Below are positions 52,929 through 61,918 of a DNA stretch of 64,000 bases, one piece after another. Position numbers and translations under genes: made by a program. The stretch's first letter is position 1. Every line of letters begins with the position of its first letter. The notes under the pieces are model-generated. The model had not been told where the DNA came from. It was given only the letters and a program-made list of their open reading frames with translations, and did no database searches. Source of the stretch: a virus; IMG/VR virus record IMGVR_UViG_3300042305_002284, positions 60,361-124,360 of that record; one strand, 5' to 3'.

Positions 52929-53144
52929 GTGAAACTAAATATACTAAAAGTTTCCGGTAAAAGAACAAGCACACAAAGAAGTTTGTTTTTAGATTTATAT
53001 AATAATCCAGAATTATACAAAGGTTATGTAATATATCTAACAGAAATAGATAATGATGAGATATATGGAGTTTTTAACAAGCCAAGAAAATTTTATTTCA
53101 ATGAGAATGCCGTATGGCATGAAAGTCCTTTTTATAATGGTTGA
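52929..53144 (+). CDS. Stand-alone duplicate of the neck protein's C-terminal module
   Basis: A 71-residue protein from a GTG start (GGAG upstream; no usable ATG). VSGKRTSTQRSLFLDLYNNP then ELYKGYVIYLTEIDNDEIYG and FNENAVWHESPFY correspond nearly residue for residue to the last 64 residues of the preceding gene. Only the module is copied, not the neck domain. It may be a free accessory to the neck or a recent partial duplication. Function of the module is unknown. Confidence 0.75.
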   Translation: MKLNILKVSGKRTSTQRSLFLDLYNNPELYKGYVIYLTEIDNDEIYGVFNKPRKFYFNENAVWHESPFYNG

Positions 53145-53168
53145 TACATATTATATGGAAATAAAAAA

Positions 53169-54020
53169 ATGAGCGATACCACCGAATACGAAAGAAGAGG
53201 TCTAGAAAAAAATCAAATTTCTATTGAGCCTTCAACAATAGAAACAATTGATCTCGCTGTTTATGAATGGCTTGATAAAACCATGAATATTCATACTCAC
53301 ACAAATCGTGGTTGGAAGAAAGTACCAGTTATTTGGGAATCCGGAGAGCGTAGTTATCAAATAAAGTTTGATAAAAACCTGCGAGACATAAATGGTAACT
53401 TTATATTACCAGTTATTATGTTACAAAGAGAAAATATAACAAAAAGTTTATCTAAAAAAGGAACATTTTATGCCAATGTTCCACCAGATGACTTCCGTGG
53501 CGGAGTTGTAACTGTTACAAAACAAATATCCCAAGAAAAGTCAAACAACTATGCTAAAAGCAATAACTACAAAAAAACAATACAATATAATGTAAAAGAA
53601 AAAAATGAAAAAATTGTTTATGAAGTAACCAAAATACCACTACCAACATATATTGATGTAAGGTATATTATAACAATAAATACAGAATATCAACAACAAA
53701 TAAACGAAATAATACAACCATTTATGACTTACACTGCTGGAATAAATCATTTTATGGTTTCCAGAGAAGAACATAGATACGAAGCATTTTTTGATAAAGA
53801 TTCAAGTTTCAAAAATGGCGGCAATATAACAAAGTTAGAACAAGAAAACAGATTGTTTATAACTGACTTTTCACTAAACGTTTTGGGTTATTTACTTGGT
53901 GCCGGCGCTAACAGCGAAAAACCAAAAGTTGTTACAAGTGAAACAATAGTAGAAGTAAAAATACCAAGAGAAAAAGAAATGTTTGGTGAAAGCACGGAAA
54001 ATGACAAGAAGAAGTATTAG
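53169..54020 (+). CDS. Tail completion/sheath stabiliser protein, T4 gp15-like
   Basis: A 283-residue protein after the neck genes. WKKVPVIWESGERSYQIK, FILPVIMLQRENI and TYIDVRYIITINTEYQQQIN followed by EIIQPFMTY match the strand-plus-helix order of gp15: V-P-I/V ... L-P-x-I-x-x-x ... the I/V-E-I-x-I-x-T-x-Y-x-x-x-M/I-x-x-I-I-x-x-x-x-P-F segment. Gp15 caps the sheath and connects tail to neck. The acidic C-terminal tail (RIPREKEMFG-type) is extra. The sheath gene follows. The call rests on pattern and gene order. Confidence 0.72.
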   Translation: MSDTTEYERRGLEKNQISIEPSTIETIDLAVYEWLDKTMNIHTHTNRGWKKVPVIWESGERSYQIKFDKNLRDINGNFILPVIMLQRENITKSLSKKGTFYANVPPDDFRGGVVTVTKQISQEKSNNYAKSNNYKKTIQYNVKEKNEKIVYEVTKIPLPTYIDVRYIITINTEYQQQINEIIQPFMTYTAGINHFMVSREEHRYEAFFDKDSSFKNGGNITKLEQENRLFITDFSLNVLGYLLGAGANSEKPKVVTSETIVEVKIPREKEMFGESTENDKKKY

Positions 54021-54044
54021 GCGTTTCTTTTGAAACTGGCACCT

Positions 54045-54054
54045 ACTATTTATT
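54045..54054 (+). promoter_or_regulatory. ACTATTTATT motif, candidate promoter for tail sheath
   Basis: Exact ACTATTTAT core, 33 bases upstream of the sheath start, in the 67-base gap after the gp15-like gene. Same motif as before the core/capsid genes. Confidence 0.45.
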
Positions 54055-54087
54055 TATGAAATACATGGTATATAGGAGTATTCTATA

Positions 54088-56922
54088 ATGAGTGGAGCAA
54101 ATAAGTATCGTTTCGTTTCCCCCGGAATTCAAATAAAAGAGATAGATCGTTCACAGGTAAACAACCTGAATGACGCAGTAGGACCGGTCCTGATCGGTCG
54201 TGCTCGTCGTGGTCCCGGTATGGTTCCAGTGAAAGTTCGTTCATACGAAGAGTTTGTTCAAATATTCGGTGAACCAGTTCGCGGTTCAACTGATGGTGAT
54301 ATCTGGCGTGAAGGAAACCTAACCGCTCCATCATATGCTACATGGGCTGCAAAAGCATATTTAGCAAATTCAAGTCCACTAACATTCGTTCGCCTAATGG
54401 GTTCAAAACACCCAGAAGCACTTTCTACTGGTGCCGGTGCGCCAGGCTGGAAAACAGCGCAAACTATATCAACAACTACCTCCACCAATGGTGGCGCTTA
54501 TGGTTTATTCGTAATACCATCAGGTTCCACAAGTGTTACTGGTACTCTTGCTGCTATATTTTATGTAGAATCGGGTGTTGCCCTCACACTTGCAGGCCAA
54601 AATCCTGCGGGCACTGTAACAACTGGTTCAGCTACTCTTGTAAGAACTCAAGGAAATAATTTTGAGTTTAGAATGAAAGTTCTAACTGGTTCAAGCGTAA
54701 ATGATACAGCACTGATTGATACTTCATTCAACTTTGATAAAAATTCAGATAAATATATCCGCAAAGTATTCAATACAAATCCAACACTTGTAAATTCTGC
54801 TATAACTTCAACCGAAAATCTTGAAAGATTTTGGCTTGGAGAAACATTTACTGACTTCCTAACCGATACAGTAACAACTTCTACATCATTTGGTTTTATT
54901 GCTGGTCTTAGCAGCGCAACCGCTGATTTATCAAATTTTCAAATAGCAGCGCAGCCAGCAAGAACTGGTTGGGTTTTAGCACAAGATTTGAGCACAGTTA
55001 CCGGTTCTTATAGCCCGCAAAACATGAATAGGTTGTTCCGATTTGTTGCTCTTGGTGGTGAGGGTTCTGGTGATTGGAATCAACGTTCTCTAAAAGTTGC
55101 TATCAAAGATATCAAATATTCACCAACGCCATTTGAAAAGTTTGGTTCGTTCACTGTTGAAATCAGATCAACTGCCGATTCAGATGCACAGCCTTCAGTA
55201 CTTGAAGTGTTTACAAATTGTAATCTAAATCCAAACTCAGAAAACTATATTGCAAGAAGAATAGGCAACAAATATCTTGAATGGACCGATGATCTTGCAA
55301 CGGGCGAGAAGAGACATAGAGTATTTGGAGATTATGACAATGTTTCAAAACTTGTTCGTGTTGAAATGAATTCACTTGTTGATGAAGGCGGAATAAGCGC
55401 CGAATCATTACCATTCGGTTTCCTTGGTCCAGTAAAATACAAAACTGCTAGTTTTACAAGCGGTTCTGCAATAACTGGAACAGATCTGATCAAAGCAGTA
55501 GGCAGAATACCTCTTGCGCCATCAGGAACAAACGACACAATAAACGTTGTTGGTATTACCGGTCTAACTGCTTCAATTGTTTTCCCAGAACTAAGAATGC
55601 GCGTATCTAGTTCTGATGCTGGTGTTCTAAATGATCGTGATACATATTTCGGTGTTGTAAGCAATATTGGAACTCGTGCTCAACTAAATGAAGAATATAT
55701 TGATCTTGTTAGAGTAAAACCATCAAATCTTGATACATTTGTTCCAACAAGCTCTCTAACTGAATTCTCAACTATCTTTACTCTTGATGATGTAAATGAA
55801 GTGTCTGGCTCAACAGGTAGATATTTCTGGAGAAGTGGTAGTCGTGTGGCAGGTTCCTCAATGACTGCAGCAGGTGCTTCATATAGAGCCATTCTTGACA
55901 AGGGCGTTGATAAATTTGTTATGCCAATGTTTGGTGGTTTTGATGGACTAAATGTAGAAGAAAAAGATTCTTTTGCTAATCGCGTCCTGGCTGTATCTTC
56001 AAATCCAGTAGCAAATTACGCACAATATAGTTTACAAAAATCACTTGATATGGTTAGCGATCCAGAAGTTGTAGAAATGAATCTTCTAACCGTTCCAGGT
56101 GTAACTAATACAACTGTAACAAATAAAGTTCTTGAAGTTGCTAAAACAAGAAACGATACTCTTGCAATAATAGATATTGAAGGTGGTTATATACCAACAA
56201 CTGAAAATGTCAATGCTGAAAGAAGCCGTCTTGGCAATGTAAATACTGCAGTAGCTAGTATCAAATCAAGATCGCTAAATAATAACTTTGGTTGTGCTTA
56301 TTATCCTTGGGTATCAATTGATGCAGGTGGTATACCATTGTGGGTTCCACCAAGTGTTGTAGCGCTTGGTACAATGGCATCATCGCAAGAAGCCACTGCA
56401 GTTTGGTTTGCTCCAGCCGGTTTCAATCGTGGTGGTCTAAGCAATGGCTCATCAGGTCTAAATGTTCTTGATGTTCGCGAAAGACTAAGTCTGAAACAGC
56501 GCGATGCTCTGTATGAAGTAAATGTAAATCCGATTGCTTCATTCCCAAGCGAAGGTATTGTAATATTCGGTCAAAAGACTCTACAAGCAACTCCTTCAGC
56601 ACTTGACCGCATCAATGTTCGTCGTCTTGCTATCTATCTCAAAGACAGAATCGGCAAGATCTCTCGCGGCATATTGTTTGATCCAAACCTACAAGTTACT
56701 TGGGATCGCTTCCTTGCGCAAGTTAATCCACTTCTTGCTGATACAAAAGCTCGTTTTGGTCTAAGTGATTACAAGGTTGTTCTTGATAACACAACCACTA
56801 CACCAGATCTCGTTGACCGCAATATAATGTATGCCAAAGTTTATATCAAACCAGCGCGTGCAATTGAATTTATCGCAATAGACTTCATCATCACAAACAC
56901 TGGTGCAAGTTTTGACGAGTGA
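54088..56922 (+). CDS. Tail sheath protein (T4 gp18-like)
   Basis: A 944-residue contractile sheath subunit with TAGGAG upstream. The N-terminal arm FVSPGIQIKEIDRSQVNN and VGPVLIGRARRGPGMVPVKV are typical sheath starts. The core C-terminal domain has RLSLKQRDALYEVNVNPIAS, LQATPSALDRINVRRLAIYL, the WDRFLAQVNPLLADTKARFG helix and the end AIEFIAIDFIITNTGASF. T4 gp18 is 659 residues; extra length lies in the surface domains at residues 115-600, which vary between phages. It polymerises around the gp19-type tube and contracts on infection. Confidence 0.95.
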   Translation: MSGANKYRFVSPGIQIKEIDRSQVNNLNDAVGPVLIGRARRGPGMVPVKVRSYEEFVQIFGEPVRGSTDGDIWREGNLTAPSYATWAAKAYLANSSPLTFVRLMGSKHPEALSTGAGAPGWKTAQTISTTTSTNGGAYGLFVIPSGSTSVTGTLAAIFYVESGVALTLAGQNPAGTVTTGSATLVRTQGNNFEFRMKVLTGSSVNDTALIDTSFNFDKNSDKYIRKVFNTNPTLVNSAITSTENLERFWLGETFTDFLTDTVTTSTSFGFIAGLSSATADLSNFQIAAQPARTGWVLAQDLSTVTGSYSPQNMNRLFRFVALGGEGSGDWNQRSLKVAIKDIKYSPTPFEKFGSFTVEIRSTADSDAQPSVLEVFTNCNLNPNSENYIARRIGNKYLEWTDDLATGEKRHRVFGDYDNVSKLVRVEMNSLVDEGGISAESLPFGFLGPVKYKTASFTSGSAITGTDLIKAVGRIPLAPSGTNDTINVVGITGLTASIVFPELRMRVSSSDAGVLNDRDTYFGVVSNIGTRAQLNEEYIDLVRVKPSNLDTFVPTSSLTEFSTIFTLDDVNEVSGSTGRYFWRSGSRVAGSSMTAAGASYRAILDKGVDKFVMPMFGGFDGLNVEEKDSFANRVLAVSSNPVANYAQYSLQKSLDMVSDPEVVEMNLLTVPGVTNTTVTNKVLEVAKTRNDTLAIIDIEGGYIPTTENVNAERSRLGNVNTAVASIKSRSLNNNFGCAYYPWVSIDAGGIPLWVPPSVVALGTMASSQEATAVWFAPAGFNRGGLSNGSSGLNVLDVRERLSLKQRDALYEVNVNPIASFPSEGIVIFGQKTLQATPSALDRINVRRLAIYLKDRIGKISRGILFDPNLQVTWDRFLAQVNPLLADTKARFGLSDYKVVLDNTTTTPDLVDRNIMYAKVYIKPARAIEFIAIDFIITNTGASFDE

Positions 56923-56960
56923 TATATATACTAATATAACTTATAAAAGAGGATTTATAA

Positions 56961-57560
56961 ATGGCTAACTTAATTTGGACAAATGCAGCACTTGAACCAA
57001 AACGAAAATTTAGATATTTAGTTACATTTACTGGTTTAGCAGATTTTCAGTTCTTGGCACAGACCTGTGATCGTCCTGGTGTAAAAGTTGCAAATACTGA
57101 ACACAAGTATTTTGATAAAACATATAATCATCCAGGCCGTGTAACTTGGGATCCAAACCCTCTTTCAATCAAACTTGTTGATATACAAAAAAAAGGTGGA
57201 AGTACCATAGATACAAATGAAAGTTTGCTAAAAGTATTAACCAAATCTGGTCTTCAATATTTTGCAGCAGATGGAGACTTTAAAACAATTGGAAAACAAG
57301 CTGCTGTTGGTGCTCTTGGAGATGTAAGCATTTTGGTTCTAAACTCATTGACATCAACTAATGAAGTTGTTGTTGAAAACGGTGGGATTGCGGAACAATG
57401 GCTTTTGAAAAATGGCTGGCTTGAAAGCGTAAAGCCAGATGGACTAGATTACGGTTCTGATGATATATTAACAGTTACTATGCAAGTTAGATACGACTGG
57501 GCGCAACTAACATCCGCAGATGGAACCGTAACGCTACCAATCAATCAAACTGAATCTTGA
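56961..57560 (+). CDS. Tail tube protein (T4 gp19-like)
   Basis: A 199-residue tube subunit with AAGAGGA upstream. EPKRKFRYLVTFTGLADFQF and FLAQTCDRPGVKVANTEHKY are the conserved start of gp19-type tubes, and the end DILTVTMQVRYDWAQL is the characteristic closing strand. T4 gp19 is 163 residues. It stacks into the inner tube through which DNA passes. Adjacent to the sheath, as in T4. Confidence 0.93.
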   Translation: MANLIWTNAALEPKRKFRYLVTFTGLADFQFLAQTCDRPGVKVANTEHKYFDKTYNHPGRVTWDPNPLSIKLVDIQKKGGSTIDTNESLLKVLTKSGLQYFAADGDFKTIGKQAAVGALGDVSILVLNSLTSTNEVVVENGGIAEQWLLKNGWLESVKPDGLDYGSDDILTVTMQVRYDWAQLTSADGTVTLPINQTES

Positions 57561-57574
57561 TATAGAGGTGATAG

Positions 57575-58444
57575 ATGAATGATAGAGACAATGAACTTAG
57601 ACTGCAAATAGCAGGCGAAGATCCAGTCTCTACAAATGTAGTTGCAGGCGGCGGGCTAAAGTCAAAATTAGACTTGGCCTTTGCCGCTCCAACTCTTTTT
57701 GTAGAACTGCCATCAAAAGGCAAGTATTACAAAACAGGTAATGCTTTGCAAGGAAGAGAAACTTTAGAAATAAAGTTTATGACAGCAAAAGAAGAAGACA
57801 TTCTTACTTCAAAAGCACTTATCAAAAAGGGCATTGTCCTTGATCGTCTGCTTGAAAGTGTTATGATAGATAAATCTATAAATGTTGGTGATTTATTGGT
57901 AGGCGATAGAAATGCTCTGCTAATAGATGCCAGAATAAGTGGTTTTGGAAGCAAATATGCGACAAGTGTTGCTTGTCCTGCTTGTAATACAGTTTCAAAA
58001 CACACATTTTTACTTGATGAAAACAAAAAACTAAGTGATGGAACAATACCACAGCATCTTTGCGATAGCGTAAGGCATATTGAAGATAAAATATTTGCCA
58101 TTACACTTCCACAAACAGGCGTAACAGTGAATATTCGTCTTATGACTGGTAATGATGAGCGAGCAATAATGCAAATAGGTGAAGCAAATAAAAATGCTGC
58201 TGTTGATAACAGCAATACACAGCAACTAAAACTGCTTATTGAAAGTGCCGAAGGTGAAAGGGATAAAAATCTCATATCTCGCTTTGTTGATGTGATGCCA
58301 GTTCGCGATTCACGCTTTCTAAAAGAAGCTTATAAAGCAATAACCCCAAATGTTGATCTAACTCAGCACTTTGAATGTAAAGCCTGTGACTACAGTGCAG
58401 ACATGGAGGTTCCATTCAATTTGGAATTTTTTTGGTCTAAGTGA
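57575..58444 (+). CDS. Baseplate hub assembly protein, T4 gp26-family
   Basis: A 289-residue protein with AGAGGTGA upstream. VELPSKGKYYKTG, LEIKFMTAKEEDIL and LVGDRNALLIDARISGFGSK are hallmark blocks of the T4 gp26 baseplate family. Cys134/Cys137 (VACPACNTV) and Cys268/Cys271 (FECKACDYS) suggest a zinc site. The last codons are GAA, then seven T, GGTCTAAGTGA. The next reading frame enters through this T run, suggesting a frameshift extension or an indel. It acts in hub or wedge assembly. Confidence 0.85.
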   Translation: MNDRDNELRLQIAGEDPVSTNVVAGGGLKSKLDLAFAAPTLFVELPSKGKYYKTGNALQGRETLEIKFMTAKEEDILTSKALIKKGIVLDRLLESVMIDKSINVGDLLVGDRNALLIDARISGFGSKYATSVACPACNTVSKHTFLLDENKKLSDGTIPQHLCDSVRHIEDKIFAITLPQTGVTVNIRLMTGNDERAIMQIGEANKNAAVDNSNTQQLKLLIESAEGERDKNLISRFVDVMPVRDSRFLKEAYKAITPNVDLTQHFECKACDYSADMEVPFNLEFFWSK

Positions 58445-58469
58445 TGAATACATAGAAAGTGTATATGAG

Positions 58470-58619
58470 ATGTTTTTTGCTCTCAAATATCATGGAGGAT
58501 GGAGTTTCACAGAAGCTTACAACCTACCAATACCAATACGAGACTGGTTTGTCAAGCGTTTGGTGAAGCAGAAAAAGGAAGAAGCAGAGCAAATAGAGAA
58601 AGCATCCAGGGGTAAATAA
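58470..58619 (+). CDS. Small baseplate/tail chaperone-type protein
   Basis: The first ATG of this frame (58470) gives 49 residues, MFFALKYHGGWSFTEAYNLP, IPIRDWFVKRLVKQKKEE and a basic tail. The pattern (K/Y-x-G-x-x-F-x-E-A-Y-N-L-P-I-x-I-R-x-W-F) is familiar from small ORFs beside gp26-type genes. The frame is open upstream through GLSDEYIESVYE back into the gp26 gene (to 58371), so it may be made as an extension of that protein by a +1 shift at the T7 run. The SD is weak, which favours coupling or frameshifting over independent start. Role is inferred from neighbours. Confidence 0.7.
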   Translation: MFFALKYHGGWSFTEAYNLPIPIRDWFVKRLVKQKKEEAEQIEKASRGK

Positions 58620-58628
58620 AAATAATTG

Positions 58629-58670
58629 TATCTCGCTACTAAATAATAATGTAGCGAGATATATTTTATT
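58629..58670 (+). terminator. Intrinsic terminator (11-bp stem)
   Basis: TATCTCGCTAC and its exact complement GTAGCGAGATA flank an 11-base A/T loop and are followed by TATTTTATTT. It separates the tail-tube block from the tape measure gene. No ACTATTTAT motif follows, so read-through or another promoter must serve the downstream genes. Confidence 0.85.
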
Positions 58671-58686
58671 TGGGAAACTCACATAA

Positions 58687-61164
58687 ATGGCAGAAAACGA
58701 AGATCTAACAAAACGCATAGAAGAGCTTGAAAAGCAACTATCTTCAAAAAATAATGCTGAACAAATAGATAAAATCGCTGAAGCAACTCGTCGTGCTGCC
58801 ATGAGTGCCAAAGAACTAAATGAAGCCACAAAAGCTGGTTCTAAACACTATGAAGAAATAGATAAAAATATTGAAACCATAGCAAAAAATAAAAAAACAA
58901 TAATTGACTATGAACAAATAGAAAACGAACTAAAAGAAGAAAGGCTGAATAGACTAAAAGAAGAGTTTAGAATAAACCAACAAACACTCCTTCAACTACT
59001 TGAAGAAAGAGAAGTTGTAGGTCAAAACAATGATGAATTGAATAAAAAGATAAAACACCTTGAAGAAGTAACCAGGCTTCAGGGCAAAACAATACAAGAT
59101 GCCAATAAAGAAAAAGAAATAAAAGAAAAAACTCTTTCTGTCGTAAAACAACTTGGACAAGAACTAAAAAATCAATTAGAAAATACTGAAAAACATATTA
59201 TAGAACTGAACAAACTAACCGGTGGTTATGAAGGTATGTTTGGCATGGTCAATGAGGCTTCTGCTCTTATTGCTGCAAATACCCTTGCTACAGGTATAAC
59301 AGTTGAACAAGGAAGAAAAGCATTTAGTGCGTTGGCTTCTGACTTTTTGAACTTGAAGTCATATGGTACCGATGCTGCAGCAAGCATGTCTGTTGTAGCA
59401 GCACAAATGGAAAAAGTGGGAATAAGTGGACAAATAGCATCAAAAACTTTTGATAGTCTTGTAAATGCCATGGGTAAAACACCAGTCCAAGCAGGAAAAA
59501 TACAAGAAAGTTTTGTTCAAATGGCAGTCAAAAACAAACTTGCTCTGAATTCAGTAACGCAAGCGTTTGCTGAAAATTCCAACAGATTTGTTGGCTATGG
59601 CGAACAAATGACAAAGGTTCTTGATGGTCTTGCAGAACAGTCTTTGCAAACTGGCATTGCTATTGGAAAACTTGTAGGTATAGCACAAGGCTTTGATACC
59701 TTTGAAGATGCCAGCAGAAAAGTTGGCAACCTAAATGCGCTTCTTGGTGGAGATTATTTCAATAGTATAGAGTTACTAACTGCCAGCGATGAAGAAAGAA
59801 TAAGGCTTCTAAAAGAAGGCGTTGCTGCAAGCGGTATGCAGTTTGAAAGTATGAACCGTTTTCAAAAAATGGCTATTGCGAATGCTGCTGGCATCAGTGA
59901 TCTAAATGAAGCATCAAAGTTGTTTGGACAAACTTCGTTACAGAACACCAAACAACAAGCAGAGGCAGCAGAAGTTCAAAAAACACTTGCAGAACAAGCA
60001 CAAAGTGCCAGTCTTGCCATGGATAAGCTGCGAAGTATGTTCAACGGTCTTGTTATTGCGATACAGCCTCTTACAACTGTTCTTATGATGCTGGTTGACG
60101 CTTTGTCATTTGTCGTTCAGGGATTGAATAAGATTTTTAGTTATGGAGGTGAATTTCCAAAATTTGGAGCACTTATAACTTCAACAATAGTTTTTTTGAT
60201 TTATAAATTTAGTGTTTTTGGTAAAATGATTGGCTTTGTTGGAAGCATGATAAAAGGAGGCTTGATTTCTGCTTTATCTTCTCTCGCCTCTACGGCTCCT
60301 CCTGCCGGAAAAGCAATCGGCGCCGGTTTAGAAGTGGCAGGAAGAGGAGCAAAAAGAGGAGCACTTGGTTTTCTTGCGATTGGTGCCGCAATAGCACTAA
60401 TAGGTATTGGTATAGGTGTTGCAGCACTTGGTTTTTCTAAACTTGTTCTTGCCTTCAAAGAATTGAGTGGGGAACAAGCATCAGCAGCTTTGAAATCTAT
60501 TATTGCTATAATGGTAGGTTTCACAGTGGCAGTTGTGGCATTAGCGTTTGTCGCTGCTAAGGCAAGTCTTCCTATAGGCTTGTTAGGCTTGGCACTTTTA
60601 TCTGTAGCAGCATCTGTTGCCGCAATAGGAGTTGGAATAGCACTCGCGACATCAAGTGTGGCAAAATTAGTTGAATCATTTTCTAATCTGAATAGTGAAA
60701 ACCTTGATAACTTTATTGAAATATTTTCAGATAAAAATATAAATCAAATAAACAAGTTTGCAGAAGCAATAAGCAAACTAAATAATCCTTTTTCAACTCT
60801 CAATGATAATTTGAAAAATATTGTATCTAATATGACTTCAATATTACCAAATGTGAATATGGAAGTGTCGACTGTTCCGGTATCATTATCAACTGCTGCA
60901 GCAGGTTTGCAGGCAGTCACAAATACTTCAAATTCAATAATAAATAACACAAAAAACACTTCTCAACAGGCTCTTATACCAGCTCAACAAACAACGGCAT
61001 TTGTTCCACTTGTTGTTCAAATAGATAAAAAAACCATAATGGAAGTATTGAAAGAAGATATACAAAATATTTCCAAAGGTCAAGCACTTGATGCAATAGA
61101 TGCTATTGGATTGCCGCAATCAGGTTTGTTCTCTATAAACAGAACATCAGCAGGAAATAAATGA
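58687..61164 (+). CDS. Tail tape measure protein
   Basis: An 825-residue protein. Residues 1-165 are a long coiled coil. 175-430 are Ala/Gly-rich helices (GGYEGMFGMVNEASALIAAN). Hydrophobic segments follow at about 455-475, 490-520, 555-590 and 610-660 (FLAIGAAIALIGIGIGVAAL, IMVGFTVAVVALAFVAA). The end is polar and helical. Coiled coil plus internal hydrophobic stretches is the tape measure layout. It sets tail length and may form the membrane channel during DNA entry. T4 gp29 is 590 residues, so this tail may be longer. Follows tube and gp26-type genes. Confidence 0.8.
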   Translation: MAENEDLTKRIEELEKQLSSKNNAEQIDKIAEATRRAAMSAKELNEATKAGSKHYEEIDKNIETIAKNKKTIIDYEQIENELKEERLNRLKEEFRINQQTLLQLLEEREVVGQNNDELNKKIKHLEEVTRLQGKTIQDANKEKEIKEKTLSVVKQLGQELKNQLENTEKHIIELNKLTGGYEGMFGMVNEASALIAANTLATGITVEQGRKAFSALASDFLNLKSYGTDAAASMSVVAAQMEKVGISGQIASKTFDSLVNAMGKTPVQAGKIQESFVQMAVKNKLALNSVTQAFAENSNRFVGYGEQMTKVLDGLAEQSLQTGIAIGKLVGIAQGFDTFEDASRKVGNLNALLGGDYFNSIELLTASDEERIRLLKEGVAASGMQFESMNRFQKMAIANAAGISDLNEASKLFGQTSLQNTKQQAEAAEVQKTLAEQAQSASLAMDKLRSMFNGLVIAIQPLTTVLMMLVDALSFVVQGLNKIFSYGGEFPKFGALITSTIVFLIYKFSVFGKMIGFVGSMIKGGLISALSSLASTAPPAGKAIGAGLEVAGRGAKRGALGFLAIGAAIALIGIGIGVAALGFSKLVLAFKELSGEQASAALKSIIAIMVGFTVAVVALAFVAAKASLPIGLLGLALLSVAASVAAIGVGIALATSSVAKLVESFSNLNSENLDNFIEIFSDKNINQINKFAEAISKLNNPFSTLNDNLKNIVSNMTSILPNVNMEVSTVPVSLSTAAAGLQAVTNTSNSIINNTKNTSQQALIPAQQTTAFVPLVVQIDKKTIMEVLKEDIQNISKGQALDAIDAIGLPQSGLFSINRTSAGNK

Positions 61165-61913
61165 TGACCATAAATAAACCTAATACAGAACCAAAAGCAC
61201 AAGTGACAATAACCTGTTTATCAACTGGCGCAGAAGTTCAGTTTTTTCCTTATGACTTTGAATTTGATGATATTTTTAGACCAGAATGGGGAACATACGA
61301 TGGTTTTGGCAGAATGGACCCTGTTATGACTTATAAAAGAACTTCAAGAACAGCAAATTTATCTTTCAATGTTGTTGCCGAGTCAAAAGAGGATGCTGAG
61401 AGTAATTTCAGCAATTTACAAACACTAATACAGGGATTATATCCAAAATATAAACCGCCATCATTTGGTAATGTTGGAGAATTAGAACAAAAACAAGCAC
61501 TCGCTGATGAAGCATCTTTCAGAGCAGATGCAGGTTCTGGTGCTGCTTTTAGTGCAATAACCGGGAGAGTAACCGGCGTCCAACAGTTATTTCAAGAGGC
61601 TCAAAAAATTGAAGAACAAATAATAAATGCTCGAGCACAAAATCAAGTAATAAGCGACTTTGGAATAGGAGTAATAGACCGTTCACCATTGTTCAAAATA
61701 AACTTTATGAATCTTCTAAACAATGACGAGTATGTTGTAGCAGTAACAAACTTCAAGCACAAAATGAAGTTTGATGCTGCCGATACTTCGCTTGATAGAA
61801 ACGGCAAGGCAATACCTGGTGAGTTCAATATAAACATGGCTTTTACAATACTTCATACATATATTCCAGGCAGTAACCTAAACTATGGCAAAGTATTTGT
61901 TCTAAGACGGTAA
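61161..61913 (+). CDS. Baseplate/tail-tube initiation protein, unassigned
   Basis: A 250-residue protein whose ATG overlaps the tape measure stop. AEVQFFPYDFEFDDIFRPEW then GTYDGFGRMDPVMTYKRTSR and NLSFNVVAESKEDAESN give a strand-rich domain split by a helical Ala-rich insert (residues 105-160), closing with INFMNLLNNDEYVVAVTNFK and FNINMAFTILHTYIPG. The fold pattern resembles tube-like hub proteins that sit between baseplate and tail tube (the place of T4 gp48/gp54), but I cannot name the family. Next comes a gp53-like gene. Confidence 0.7.
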   Translation: MMTINKPNTEPKAQVTITCLSTGAEVQFFPYDFEFDDIFRPEWGTYDGFGRMDPVMTYKRTSRTANLSFNVVAESKEDAESNFSNLQTLIQGLYPKYKPPSFGNVGELEQKQALADEASFRADAGSGAAFSAITGRVTGVQQLFQEAQKIEEQIINARAQNQVISDFGIGVIDRSPLFKINFMNLLNNDEYVVAVTNFKHKMKFDAADTSLDRNGKAIPGEFNINMAFTILHTYIPGSNLNYGKVFVLRR

Positions 61914-61918
61914 TAAAA

